45,968 bases of DNA from CAZJWR01 sp964549765 (GCA_964549765.1 CAZJWR010000027.1:1-45968), one strand, 5' to 3'; positions 24,336 to 33,403 are shown, numbered from the stretch's first letter. Notes: generated from the letters alone by a model not told the origin. Translations and numbers: made by a program.

Positions 24336-24406
24336 TATTTGCGGGATATTTTCGTCCTGAGGTGCATATAATTAATTGAAAATAAACAAGGAAGCAATGT
24401 AAGACG

Positions 24407-25354
24407 ATGAGGAGTTCAGGTGTGAGAAAGTTTATTGTTTATTCGCTGATGGGATTGCTCGTCGCCACTCTGGGCGCGACCACGACCATGGCGCAGGATA
24501 CCACTGAAACCGCCGCCGTCCAGAGCTACAACCTGGGCATTCAAGCCGAGCAGAAGGCGGATACGGGCGAGGCCATTACTTATTACACCGCCGCGATCAC
24601 GGCGGATCCCAATTACGCCGACGCTTATTACAATCTGGGATCGATCTATTTCGCCCAGAATAATCTGGAAAGGGCGGCCGATAATTTCAAGAAGGTGACC
24701 GAACTCAGCCCCTCGTCCTCCGACGCTTTCGCCGCTTATGGCAAGGTGTTGTATGCGCAGGGGAAGTTCGATCAAGCCCTCCAATCCTACCAGCAGGCCC
24801 TGACCAACGACCCCAATTACACGGAAGGGATCAAGGAACTCGGCAAGCTGTATTTCAAAATGGCGACCCAATCCAGCAAAGCCAGCGAACGCGGGGATCT
24901 TTACAACCAAAGCATCAACAACCTCGAGAAATACGTCGCCAAAAATCCCAATGACGCCTATTCCTATTACCTGATGGGGATGGCCTACAAGAGGCTGAAA
25001 AATAACAACAAGGCTATCGAGGATCTATCCAAGGCGTCGCAACTCGACCCCAAGGATTTCGAGTCCATCTACAGCCTGGCCGGGATTTATCTGTCAATGG
25101 AACGTTACTCGCAGGCCATCGACGCCTACGAAAAGGCGCTCAAGCTGAAGCCGAAAGACTATCACGCCGCCTACAACCTGGCTATCGCCGTTCAGTCCAG
25201 CGATCCCGAGAATTACGACGCCGCCATCGCCGCCTACGAACGGTTCCTCGACGTCGCCCGGAAAAATACCGACTCGCGGGCCAAGAATTTGATTACCCAG
25301 GTGGAATCGCTGGTCAAGAAATTGAATGAGGCTAAAGCAGCCGCCGGAGGTTGA
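24407..25354 (+). CDS. Exported tetratricopeptide repeat protein
   Basis: The 315-residue product has a signal peptide (FIVYSLMGLLVATLGATTTMAQ) and then about seven TPR units across residues 38-300 (for example EAITYYTAAITADPNYADAY, QALQSYQQALTNDPNYTEG, QAIDAYEKALKLKPKDYHA). TPR solenoids mediate protein contacts; here in the periplasm or outer membrane. The start is either ATG 24407 or GTG 24422; GAGGAG lies seven bases before the GTG, inside the first codons of the longer form, which favours GTG. A strong terminator follows. It lies 71 bases after purE and may be read with it. Confidence 0.88.
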   Translation: MRSSGVRKFIVYSLMGLLVATLGATTTMAQDTTETAAVQSYNLGIQAEQKADTGEAITYYTAAITADPNYADAYYNLGSIYFAQNNLERAADNFKKVTELSPSSSDAFAAYGKVLYAQGKFDQALQSYQQALTNDPNYTEGIKELGKLYFKMATQSSKASERGDLYNQSINNLEKYVAKNPNDAYSYYLMGMAYKRLKNNNKAIEDLSKASQLDPKDFESIYSLAGIYLSMERYSQAIDAYEKALKLKPKDYHAAYNLAIAVQSSDPENYDAAIAAYERFLDVARKNTDSRAKNLITQVESLVKKLNEAKAAAGG

Positions 25355-25401
25355 TGCCGTTTTTGAGACATGATACGCCCGCATCAGCGCGAAAAGAGAA
25401 C

Positions 25402-25433
25402 AAAAAAAGCCCCGCCTCGGCGGGGCTTTTTTT
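25402..25433. terminator. Bidirectional intrinsic terminator
   Basis: Seven A, then GCCCCGCC, a TCG loop, GGCGGGGC and seven T: a perfect stem flanked by A- and T-runs, so it can end both the TPR transcript (plus) and the convergent repeat-protein transcript (minus). Confidence 0.95.
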
Positions 25434-25450
25434 ATGCTTCACTGACCAAT

Positions 25451-26701
25451 CTATTTTTTTCGGAATTCCACTCGCTCGAAATCATCCCAATCCAATGATG
25501 TTTCCGGTTCGCCTTCAGGCGTGCTGGTGACGAAAATACCGTTATTGTCGTCGTCCACATCATTCGAATCCCGCAGCTTAAACTGCCGGCCATCCCACAG
25601 CGTCACCCGGCTGGTGCGGCGCGAGAGCTTTTCGATCGATTTGATATTCGCGAACGGGATATCGAACGCTACCCCGCGATAGTCGCCGTCAAGCACTTCC
25701 CACGTGTATTCCTCGTCGTCGTCCCAGAGGATATAGCCGGTGTATTCATCGCCGTCTTCGTTGTAAACCGTCCCGAACAGCGGCCGGCCGCCGTCGAAGT
25801 CGCGGTACCGGACGATATCGTCTTTCGCCGGTTCCTTGAAATCCAAGCTCTCGAACTCGTCCCATTCCACGATAACCCGGCCCATTTTGGGATCGGAGAC
25901 AACAATACCCCGGTTCCCGCTGTCGACGTCGTTGGAATCGTCCAGACGGATTTCGTCGCCGTTCTTCAGCACGACCCGGGACGCCTGCGATGATATTTTC
26001 TCGATCCGCGCTATCTGCGAGAATTTGATCTTGCGCTTGCGGTCGCGTTCCCGGCCGTCAAGGATATCCTCGCCGAACATCTCATCCATATCCCAGCAAA
26101 TCCATCCCGTGTATTCGCCGCCCCGGCTGGTCGTGACGGTTCCGAATAAACGATGGCCGAAATCCGATTTGATGTCGCCGCCGTCCATGAAATCGATATA
26201 GTCGATATCATCCCACTCGAGTTCCAATTCGCCCTCGTCTTGCGTCTCAATAACTATTTCGCGAACCGCGTCCCCGAGGTCGGTGGAATTGCTCGACAAT
26301 TCGACTTCGCGTCCGCTTTTCAGCAAGAGATCGGCGGCATCGCCCGCCGTGGGCGTCAGACGCTGGATTTCACCAAACTGAATGGCCGCCTGCCGGGTAG
26401 TCCCCCCCCACGAACCACCGCTACTGAATATCGTCAGGCCAAACACGTCGATATGCGTGCCCCGATCTTCATTGTATTTATGACGCTTGCTTTTTTCGGC
26501 TCGGTCGGTCGGCTCCTTATAGCCGTCGATCATGTCATCCCAGGATGCCTCGTTTTTGTCCCAGCGAATGGGTCCCTCGAGAACATCGCCCCGGTCGGTG
26601 TAAATTTTCCCGTAGATTCTCCCTTCCTCCGCGGATATCGACGTGGCGGCAATCAGTCCCATGACCACGAAACCGCAGAGCAGACATGTTTTGGCCGACA
26701 T
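25451..26701 (-). CDS. Secreted protein of three tandem repeats of an unrecognised domain
   Basis: The 416-residue protein has a signal peptide (CLLCGFVVMGLIAATSISAEEG) and then three copies of a domain of about 110-140 residues: about 27-170 (divergent), 180-290 and 305-416. Each copy runs: G-x-(L/I)-(F/Y)-G-x-(V/I)-x3-(G/R)-G-(D/E)-x-(Y/L)-(T/E)-G-x-(I)-x-WD, an acidic loop, I-x-(F)-x2-I-x2-(I/L), a V-x-L-x-(S/D)-G-x-(E/Q) strand, DSNDVD (SSNSTD in copy 1), and a closing WD(D/E)(F/I)-x-x-(I/V/L)-x-F. No cysteines after the signal, strongly acidic. I do not recognise the family. GAGGTGATT precedes the ATG at 26701. Confidence 0.85.
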   Translation of the reverse strand: MSAKTCLLCGFVVMGLIAATSISAEEGRIYGKIYTDRGDVLEGPIRWDKNEASWDDMIDGYKEPTDRAEKSKRHKYNEDRGTHIDVFGLTIFSSGGSWGGTTRQAAIQFGEIQRLTPTAGDAADLLLKSGREVELSSNSTDLGDAVREIVIETQDEGELELEWDDIDYIDFMDGGDIKSDFGHRLFGTVTTSRGGEYTGWICWDMDEMFGEDILDGRERDRKRKIKFSQIARIEKISSQASRVVLKNGDEIRLDDSNDVDSGNRGIVVSDPKMGRVIVEWDEFESLDFKEPAKDDIVRYRDFDGGRPLFGTVYNEDGDEYTGYILWDDDEEYTWEVLDGDYRGVAFDIPFANIKSIEKLSRRTSRVTLWDGRQFKLRDSNDVDDDNNGIFVTSTPEGEPETSLDWDDFERVEFRKK

Positions 26702-26831
26702 AATCACCTCGCTTGTTGTGATCTCCGTTTACTGCCCGTTAGACGATAGCGGAGACAATATGGTTGCCCGGAACAAGTTGCGATTTTTTGGGGACGACGT
26801 CAAGAATCGAAAGGAATTTTTTCGCCCATAA

Positions 26832-29708
26832 TTATTTCAAGTAGACCATTTTCCGGACGGCGCTGAAATCGGCGGTCTGGAGTTTATAGAAGAAAATCCC
26901 CGAAGCCATATCCCGTCCCGACGCATCCTGCCCGTTCCAAATCACCGAATGCGGCCCGGCCGCCTGATCGCCTTCGACAAGGATCCTGACCAACTGCCCG
27001 AGAATATTATAGACGACCAGATACACCGGCCCGGATCGTTCCGTGCTGTAAGAAATGGTCGTGATGCCGTTGAACGGGTTGGGGCGGTTCTGGTCGAGAG
27101 CATAGATCGCGACAGGTTCCTGTCCGCGCGCGTCGTTTACATCGGTAGGCTGGGATATTTCGATGTCGCCCCCGACCCAGACGGGGACATGATCGCCGTA
27201 ATTGACCAGACTGAGAGATGAACTCCCGGCGAGCATGTTGACCGCAATCGTTCCTGACAGGGAATCATTGGCAACGCCCCATAATTCCCCGAGATAATAG
27301 TCTGCTGGAAGCAGCATGCCTTTTGCCGGGCCGGCTGTGATTTGCAGCGAGAACCGTCCGTTTTCAGAGCCGTTTTGAAAGACAATCGACATCACCGAAT
27401 CGGCCGCCGCCGAGACGACGAACGAATCGGCCGACAGCATGCCCGGATCGTAACCATAATCCAACCAGGCCGAATTCACGGCATTATGCGCTTTGAGGTA
27501 GAAGGCCTGATGGAAAGGCGCTCCCTGTTCCGCCGCCGCGGGCATCGCGCCGACGGTATCCGTGGCAAGGATGGTCAGTTCGGCAGGCACCAGCAGCGGA
27601 CTATTGAACGCGCCCGTATCCGTAACCGTAATCCTGTCGGCATACAGTCCGGTATCCATCCCGTCGTCCGAGATCGAATAGACAATATAATCGTGGTCGC
27701 CGCCCGACGATGACGTGAGTGCCAGCCAACTGTCCTCATTGGACGCGACCCAGTCGATCACACCGCTTCCGGTATTCACGACGCATATCGAATCAGTCGG
27801 ATTCTCGGACGCGTAACATGATGCGATGATTTTTCCCGGCTCGGCTTTTAAATACGGCAGATCGGACTGGAGAATGCATTGCACAAACAGCGTTTCCGGG
27901 CTATTGATCGCGTTCGAATCGGATATGACGACGGCACCGTCATAGGTTCCGGTTGACAAACCGGCGATATCGCATCCGATATCCACCGTCTCGCCGGCGA
28001 CTCCGGCGACGGCGGTAAGAGTCAGCCAGGTGGTTGTGGTCGATAACCGCCAGCTCAACTCTCCCGTTCCGGCATTGTCTATTTGCACTTGTTGGTCCGG
28101 CGGGGAACCGGCTTCTATTACTGCTTGAAAATGCAGCGTGTCGGCATTGACCTCGATTATCGGTCCGGTGATGGTAACCAGGACTGTGATTCGCGCCGTG
28201 GAATCCTGATGCTGGGTATCGATGAGCCTGATAATGCCCTGGTGTAAACCGTAGCCGAGCGTCCCGGAATGGACAAAGACCATCAGACTGTCCGGCGTGC
28301 TCCCGGTCGATTTCGACACCGCCAGCCAATCCTCTTCCGGCGCCACCGAAAAATCCAGGTCTCCAAACCCCGCATTAGTGACGGCCAGCGGGATCGTATC
28401 CCATGCGGCCTCGGATTTGTCCCGCGAGAATTCTATTCGCGACGGTGCCGCGGTCAGTCCCGGGATGTTGTATTGCCACACCCGGCCGTAGATATCGAAA
28501 TTGCCGTTGCGATGATCGGCCCAGGCACAATAGGCATCATATCCGTCAAGCGCGACGTCCGGCCGGAGTTGACGGCCCGCCTTGTCTATATTGACGAAGA
28601 AATTCGTGCCGCTCAGACGGCCGCTGTTATCGATCATCTGGCCGCGCGCATTCCAATCGCCGCCGGACGAATCCGACCAGACGACACAGGCGTTTCCGGC
28701 GTCGTCTGCGGCAACGCGAGGGTCGCGGCGGCAGCCGTCGGCAGCCGAGTTTATCATTTGATTCGTCCCCATACGGCCGAGGGAACCATCGAATCTCTGG
28801 CAATAGATATCGGAATTGTCGGGGTAGGAACCGTTGCGCCAATCGGTCCAGACGACATAGATCGCCCCATCCCCACCGACGGCGATATCGGGGAATTTCT
28901 GTTTGGCCGTCCCGGCGTCGGAATTCACCCTGATGTTGCCGCCGACCGGCGCCCCCGAAGAATCGAACTTCTGCAGATAGATATCGTCATTACCAGCGCG
29001 ATTGTCGTACCACGCGATGACGTACCATCCCTCCGGAGCGACCGCCGCCGCCGGTTCATGTTGCGGGGCGCTGCCGATGTCGTCGTTCACGCGCACGCCG
29101 GCCATCAATTTTTCGCCGGAGCTGTCGAGCCCCCGGGCGAATATATCCCAATTACGATTGCGCAGATCCGTCCAGGCGATAATGGACTTTCCCCACCCGG
29201 CGACGCCGATCCCCGGCGATTGCCGGCTGGAATCGGGAAGTTCGTCGCTGACGAAGACATTGGCGCCGATCGACCCGGCGGTATCGAAACGTTGATAATA
29301 GATATCGGGCTTGAACGGATATTGCGCGTTTCGATAATCGGTCCACGCGGCGTAGTATACGCCCCGCCAATCGCAGGCGAGATCGGGATCCAATTGCATC
29401 GCGTCCACACCGTCATCATTGATGATAGTATTATCTCCGATGGCGTTGTGGCCTGAGTCGAATATCTGGGAGTATATATCGCCCTGTCCCCCGCGATGGT
29501 CGGCCCAGACGACGGCGAATATACCGCGGGGACCGACCGCGATGGCCGGGCTGTTCTGTTCGCTCAAGGAATAATCCACGGATACGACGAAATCGCCGGT
29601 ATCGGCGGTCCCGGCGGCGCACCATGCGGTGCATCCGAGGACGGCGACAACATATACCAGTATACGATAGACCATATCTGCGGCAAAGATTGCAAAAAAT
29701 CTGCCCAT
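26832..29708 (-). CDS. Large secreted protein: seven WxDxR repeats, BACON-like domains, FlgD-like C terminus
   Basis: The 958-residue protein has a signal segment (about 12-33, RILVYVVAVLGCTAWCAAG), then seven units with a W-x-D-x-R signature (VVWADHRGGQGDIYSQIFD, AAWTDYRN, IAWTDLRN, IAWYDNRAG, VVWTDWRN, VVWSDSSGG, CAWADHRN), probably a seven-bladed propeller to about residue 410. Three BACON-like beta domains follow (about 425-720; WLAVSKSTGSTPDS, WLTLTAVAGVAGE, WLALTSSSGGD), then a beta-rich region (about 725-860), and a FlgD-like Ig domain ending in KMVYLK (about 866-958: NRPNPFNGITTISYS, YNILGQLVR), the form of type IX-like sorting domains. Start ATG 29708 has AAGG nine bases upstream; ATG 29675 is an alternative. 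Role unknown. Confidence 0.88.
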   Translation of the reverse strand: MGRFFAIFAADMVYRILVYVVAVLGCTAWCAAGTADTGDFVVSVDYSLSEQNSPAIAVGPRGIFAVVWADHRGGQGDIYSQIFDSGHNAIGDNTIINDDGVDAMQLDPDLACDWRGVYYAAWTDYRNAQYPFKPDIYYQRFDTAGSIGANVFVSDELPDSSRQSPGIGVAGWGKSIIAWTDLRNRNWDIFARGLDSSGEKLMAGVRVNDDIGSAPQHEPAAAVAPEGWYVIAWYDNRAGNDDIYLQKFDSSGAPVGGNIRVNSDAGTAKQKFPDIAVGGDGAIYVVWTDWRNGSYPDNSDIYCQRFDGSLGRMGTNQMINSAADGCRRDPRVAADDAGNACVVWSDSSGGDWNARGQMIDNSGRLSGTNFFVNIDKAGRQLRPDVALDGYDAYCAWADHRNGNFDIYGRVWQYNIPGLTAAPSRIEFSRDKSEAAWDTIPLAVTNAGFGDLDFSVAPEEDWLAVSKSTGSTPDSLMVFVHSGTLGYGLHQGIIRLIDTQHQDSTARITVLVTITGPIIEVNADTLHFQAVIEAGSPPDQQVQIDNAGTGELSWRLSTTTTWLTLTAVAGVAGETVDIGCDIAGLSTGTYDGAVVISDSNAINSPETLFVQCILQSDLPYLKAEPGKIIASCYASENPTDSICVVNTGSGVIDWVASNEDSWLALTSSSGGDHDYIVYSISDDGMDTGLYADRITVTDTGAFNSPLLVPAELTILATDTVGAMPAAAEQGAPFHQAFYLKAHNAVNSAWLDYGYDPGMLSADSFVVSAAADSVMSIVFQNGSENGRFSLQITAGPAKGMLLPADYYLGELWGVANDSLSGTIAVNMLAGSSSLSLVNYGDHVPVWVGGDIEISQPTDVNDARGQEPVAIYALDQNRPNPFNGITTISYSTERSGPVYLVVYNILGQLVRILVEGDQAAGPHSVIWNGQDASGRDMASGIFFYKLQTADFSAVRKMVYLK

Positions 29709-29797
29709 GCGAACCGCCCTTAGACGCTCGCCGATAATTGCTTGCCTGTTATGCGGTTGCGACCAGAACCGGAACGACCGAATTCGGGAATGAAAAT

Positions 29798-29820
29798 AAA
29801 AAACCGGAATTCTTATCCGG
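29798..29820 (-). terminator. Intrinsic terminator of the HU-microprotein transcript
   Basis: Minus strand CCGGA and TCCGG pair around about seven bases and are followed by six T. It lies about 75 bases after the microprotein stop. Confidence 0.65.
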
Positions 29821-29841
29821 ATCGGTGGGAAAATAGTTCAA

Positions 29842-29869
29842 TGGAGGAGGAGCGATACCTCCTCCTCCA
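29842..29869. repeat. Perfect 11-bp inverted repeat (TGGAGGAGGAG / CTCCTCCTCCA)
   Basis: The two arms at 29842-29852 and 29859-29869 flank a 6-base loop. It lies 27 bases beyond the microprotein stop and before the terminator. One arm equals a strong Shine-Dalgarno string and the other its complement, so the transcript hairpin is self-sealing. Likely an mRNA 3'-end stabiliser or an accessory terminator. Confidence 0.7.
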
Positions 29870-29895
29870 AAAATATTGATGGGACACGGAAAGTT

Positions 29896-29988
29896 TTATT
29901 TTTTCTTTTTATGTCGGTCCCGGCGTCTGCGTTTTTTCCGCTTGTGGGTCTTGATCTTTTGGCGTTTTCGTTTCTTTCCGCTGGGCAT
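29896..29988 (-). CDS. 30-residue basic microprotein of the COX24/AURKAIP1-like family
   Basis: The reading frame encodes MPSGKKRKRQKIKTHKRK followed by KRRRRDRHKKKK: 30 residues, 22 of them Lys or Arg. This matches the tiny conserved bacterial family related to the C-terminal segment of mitochondrial ribosome-associated AURKAIP1/COX24; those are thought to be ribosomal components. GGAGGA sits four bases before the ATG, an unusually strong site. It lies 30 bases after the HU stop and is probably co-transcribed. It is too short for many gene finders. Confidence 0.85.
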   Translation of the reverse strand: MPSGKKRKRQKIKTHKRKKRRRRDRHKKKK

Positions 29989-30018
29989 TCATCCTCCTGT
30001 GCAGTACAGCAACGGCAG

Positions 30019-30303
30019 TTAGATAGGGAGTTTTGTGATCATGTTTTTGAATTCGTTGGACGGCTTAAAGACCGGTACTTTGCGGTCCGGAACTGGCACG
30101 ACATCACCGGTCCGAGGGTTGCGCGCCTTGCGAGCCTTTCTCAGTTTGATCTTGAATGTGCCGAACCCCCTGATTTCGATGTTGTGTCCCGCTTCAAGTG
30201 ACTTCTTGACGGTCTGCAGAAAATTGTCGACCACCACGGCAACGTCAGTACGAGTTAGCCCAGTCTTTTCGGCCACCTTCTCGACCAGATCGGCCTTGGT
30301 CAT
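30019..30303 (-). CDS. HU/IHF-family DNA-binding protein
   Basis: The 94-residue protein has the HU fold signatures: MTKADLVEKVAEKTGLT, a dimerising helix (VVDNFLQTVKKSLEAGHNIEIRGFGTF) and the DNA-binding arm (RKARKARNPRTGDVVPVPDRKVPVFKPSNEFK) with the NPRTG turn. It bends and compacts DNA as a dimer. The ATG at 30303 has GGAGGA five bases upstream; the longer frame to 30324 lacks support. It has its own promoter and the microprotein gene follows. Confidence 0.95.
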   Translation of the reverse strand: MTKADLVEKVAEKTGLTRTDVAVVVDNFLQTVKKSLEAGHNIEIRGFGTFKIKLRKARKARNPRTGDVVPVPDRKVPVFKPSNEFKNMITKLPI

Positions 30304-30345
30304 CTTGTCCTCCTCCAAAAACAACTATCGTTTATTGAGTTACCG

Positions 30346-30374
30346 AAAATAACATTAATTTGCCAGTTGCGCAA
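30346..30374 (-). promoter_or_regulatory. Promoter of the HU gene
   Basis: Minus strand TTGCGC at 30374-30369, a 17-base spacer, and TATTTT at 30351-30346 preceded by TGT (extended -10). The predicted start is about 36 bases before the HU ATG. The -35 box sits in a GTTGCGCAAC palindrome. Confidence 0.6.
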
Positions 30375-30422
30375 CATATTTATACGGTCAAACGCTTTTT
30401 TTTGATTTTTTTCCGTCCCCCC

Positions 30423-30447
30423 AAAAAGGCGACAATCCCTGTTCGCC
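30423..30447 (-). terminator. Terminator after sppA
   Basis: Minus strand GGCGA and TCGCC pair around ACAGGGATTG and are followed by five T, 29 bases after the sppA stop. Confidence 0.7.
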
Positions 30448-30475
30448 CCGAGCGCGTCGGCCGGTCCAAAAACCC

Positions 30476-31369
30476 CTACTGATATAAGAATTTCAAAGAC
30501 GGCTCGCTCCGCTCGTACTCCTCCAATCTTTCCATGAGATTCAAACTTCCGTACAGCAAATCGAGTATGCTCGGTTTCACCTTCCGCTCCTGAATAATGT
30601 CGGGATCAGGGCCGAGACCGGCCATTTCTCCGGCGATGCTGACCGCATCCTCGAAGGACCCGAGCGTATCCACCAAGCCCAGATTATACGCCTGGCGCCC
30701 GGTAAAAATGGAACCGTCCGCCAGTGGATAAATATCCTCTTCGGCCTTGTCCCGCCCGGTCGCGACGGCCTCCACGAACTGCTCGTAGGTGTCGTCGATG
30801 ACGGACTTGAGCATTCGGTCTTCCTCGGGCGTCATCGGCCGGGTGAATGTACCGACGTCTTTCAGTTCTCCCGATTTGACCGTTTCCCAGTTCAGGCCGA
30901 TTTTATCCATAAGTTTTTTGGCCGTGGGAAACGACATGATGACGCCGATCGATCCGGTCAATGTCCCGGGGTTGGCGACGATCCGGTCGGCGGCGCAGGA
31001 AACATAATAGCCGCCCGAGGCCGCGACCGACCGCATGCTGACGACCACAATTTTGCCCTCGTCACGGGCTTTCATGAGCTGCGAATACATCTCCTGTGAG
31101 GGCGCTACGGCGCCTCCGGGCGAATTGACATCGACCAGAATAGCCTTTACGTTACCATCGTCGGTGTATTTCTTTACCTGCCGGACGAAATCGCGGGAAT
31201 CGGAGATTTCACCGTAGAGTTCCACCACGGCTACTTTCGGCCCGAAACTGGCGAATTCGAATTGGCCGCCGCCGCCGGAAAGTGACACGAGAACCATCAG
31301 GGCAAAAAACCCGAACACCAGTATGCACGAGGCGACGACTATGGTTATGATTACTGCACGCTTTTTCAC
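30476..31369 (-). CDS. sppA: Signal peptide peptidase SppA, short (36K) type
   Basis: The 297-residue inner-membrane serine protease degrades leftover signal peptides. A membrane anchor spans about residues 6-30. The catalytic Ser118 lies in SVAASGGYY and the general-base Lys170 in SGELKDVG, 52 residues apart as in the Bacillus enzyme; VDVNSPGGAV and GTLTGSIGVI are further family blocks. The length is that of the single-domain form, not the 67-kDa duplicated E. coli enzyme. It begins 12 bases after the lytic transglycosylase stop, so it is likely read from the promoter at 33498-33526. Confidence 0.94.
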   Translation of the reverse strand: MKKRAVIITIVVASCILVFGFFALMVLVSLSGGGGQFEFASFGPKVAVVELYGEISDSRDFVRQVKKYTDDGNVKAILVDVNSPGGAVAPSQEMYSQLMKARDEGKIVVVSMRSVAASGGYYVSCAADRIVANPGTLTGSIGVIMSFPTAKKLMDKIGLNWETVKSGELKDVGTFTRPMTPEEDRMLKSVIDDTYEQFVEAVATGRDKAEEDIYPLADGSIFTGRQAYNLGLVDTLGSFEDAVSIAGEMAGLGPDPDIIQERKVKPSILDLLYGSLNLMERLEEYERSEPSLKFLYQ

Positions 31370-31381
31370 ACAATCCCCTGG

Positions 31382-32767
31382 TTAATTCTTTGAAATTTTG
31401 AGCCGCGCGCCGACGGGCAGTTTTGTCGCGTCGGAGATGCCGTTCAGCCGCATGATCGCGCCCACTGAAGTCCGGAAAGCCCGAGCGATCTCGGAAAGCG
31501 TATCGCCACGCCGGACTATATAAACGAGATAGTCGTCACCCGACGACCCCGACCTCGAACCGGTTACCAGTAGTTTTTGGCCGACGAATATCCGCGATGA
31601 TCGATTAAGGCCGTTCAGGCGTCGCAGCGTGGCCGTCGTCGTCCCATACTTCCGGGCGATATCCCACACCGTATCGCCTTTCTTCACCACGTACGACCGG
31701 GTATCCCCGGCCGGTTGCCGGTCATAATCCGGGCGATCGGCGGCTTCCGTATTCCGCGCCGATCCCGGCAACTTGAGCACCTGGCCGACATAGATGCGGC
31801 TGGAATTGCCCAGATAGTTCAATTTCCGCAATGACTCCGGCGTCGTACCGAACGACCGTGAGATATCCCAGAGGTTGTCGCCCTTCTGGACAACATAGGT
31901 GTTGCCCCCCGATGCGTAGCGCGATTTGGGAGCCCGGGTCGTGTAGTTGCCATCGAGCGGAACCGGGACGATCAGAGATTTCCCGGCGTAGATTCGCGAA
32001 TAGCGGCTGAGATTATTGGCTTCGAATATGGCGTATTGCGAAACGCCGTACTTGCTGGCGATCGACGATACCGTTTCGCCGCGCCTGATCTTGTGCCGCA
32101 CCCAGCTTGTTTCCTGAGGCGACTGGAGCTTGGGCATCTGGGCCAGGAATTTGTCTTTGGTACCCAATGGTATCCGCAGCGTATAATTTTTCACTCGGGG
32201 GGGCGTCACATCCCGCAATAGTTCCGGATTCAAATCGCGGATACGCTCCACGGAAACCCCGATGGCCTTGGCCACCGATTTTAAATCGAGGCAGCGGTCG
32301 AGTGTGACCTCGTCGAATGCAAGCGGATCGTCATAATTGATATGGAATCCGTACATCTCCGGATTCTTGGCGATTATCGTCGCGGCCATATAGAACGGAA
32401 CGTAATCCTCGGTTTGTTTGCGAAGATCCAGATCCCAGAAATTGTCGGTCCGCTGGCGGCGCATGGCCCGTTCCACTCGCCCCGGTCCGCCGTTGTATGC
32501 GGCCAGCGCCAGCTCCCAACTGCCGAATTTCTCATAGAGGTTGGTCAGGAATTTCGCGGCGGCATGGGTCGATTTGACAAAGTCGCGCCGTTCGTCGTAC
32601 CACCAATCCCGATCCAGGCCGTAGAGCCGCCCGGTCGAGGCAATGAACTGCCACGGGCCGGACGCCCGCGCCCAGGAATAGGCCTTGCAGTTGAAACCCG
32701 ATTCGATGAGCGGTAGATATACCAGATCGTTGGGCATGTCGTAGTCATCCAGAATATCGAGCATCAA
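31382..32767 (-). pseudogene. mltD: C-terminal part of an interrupted MltD-like lytic transglycosylase
   Basis: This frame carries the transglycosylase domain (catalytic Glu in YLPLIESGFN; ASGPWQFIASTGRLYGL; LALAAYNGGPGRV) and four LysM peptidoglycan-binding repeats (each with a GD/GE-T or GDNLWDI core: RRGETVSSIASKYG, QKGDNLWDISRSFG, KKGDTVWDIARKYG, RRGDTLSEIARAF). It has no signal peptide and no ribosome site before its first start codons (TTG 32767, ATG 32764). The same frame continues upstream, open to 32851, as VKKSIIYFQTVAREAFERY and then LERSGKYIP, which is normal MltD sequence, and is then cut by a TAA at 32854-32852 that ends the preceding reading frame. It is best read as one gene with a nonsense codon. 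Confidence 0.85.
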
Positions 32768-32851
32768 CGGGATATATTTGCCGGATCGTTCCAGATACCG
32801 TTCGAATGCCTCGCGTGCGACGGTTTGAAAATAGATAATCGACTTTTTTAC

Positions 32852-33403
32852 TTAATCGTTGTAGGTGATCGTGAAATCGTATGATACCGGTATCTTCTCG
32901 CCTTCCACCTTGACATCGCCGAATTTGCTCATGCTCGAAAATTTTTCAAGAAACGCCGATGGCGAGGCGTCCTCGGGGAGACTCCCCAATGATAGCAGAG
33001 TCAGCCGATAATCGGCGACGATTTCACTTAGCAGGGAATTATACTCTTTCGCCTCCGGGGTGGTATTGACCGTATCAATATCCAGATCGGCCAAGGTGTT
33101 GAGAGCCCGTTCGAGATAATACTGCGCCTCCTCCCACGACGCCTCTTGATTGGCCGCCACTCCCTGGGCAAAATATTCGCGCGCCTGACGAAGCTGACGC
33201 CAGATTTCGTCATCGACGGCATAGGCCGAATCGGACGAGAAATCGGTGTCGAAAAATTCCGTCGCCGATGTATCTCCGGCCATGCGGCTTTCTCGCAGGT
33301 AATTTTTGGGCGTATCTCTCGATACGTCCTCCAGAGGATTGCTGGCCGAGGCGGTGAGAGCAAACGTGAGGGATATAACTGCAAGAACGGCTGCTTGTTT
33401 CAC
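32852..33403 (-). pseudogene. mltD: N-terminal part of the interrupted MltD-like lytic transglycosylase
   Basis: This half supplies the signal peptide (KQAAVLAVISLTFALTASA), an acidic helical segment (EIWRQLRQAREYFAQGVAANQ; ALNTLADLDID) and ends IPVSYDFTITYND then TAA. In MltD-like proteins an I-x-Y-N-(D/E)-x-V stretch is the lead-in to the transglycosylase domain, and here the stop codon falls exactly between YND and VKKSIIYFQT in the same frame. A single base change (for example AAA or GAA to TAA) explains it. GTG 33403 has AGGGA five bases upstream; GTG 33433 is an alternative. It could alternatively be a true small secreted protein. Confidence 0.8.

Noticed and set aside
28269..29456. A 395-codon plus-strand open frame
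   Set aside because: Antisense to the propeller protein; the sequence is low in recognisable motifs and no start signal is present.
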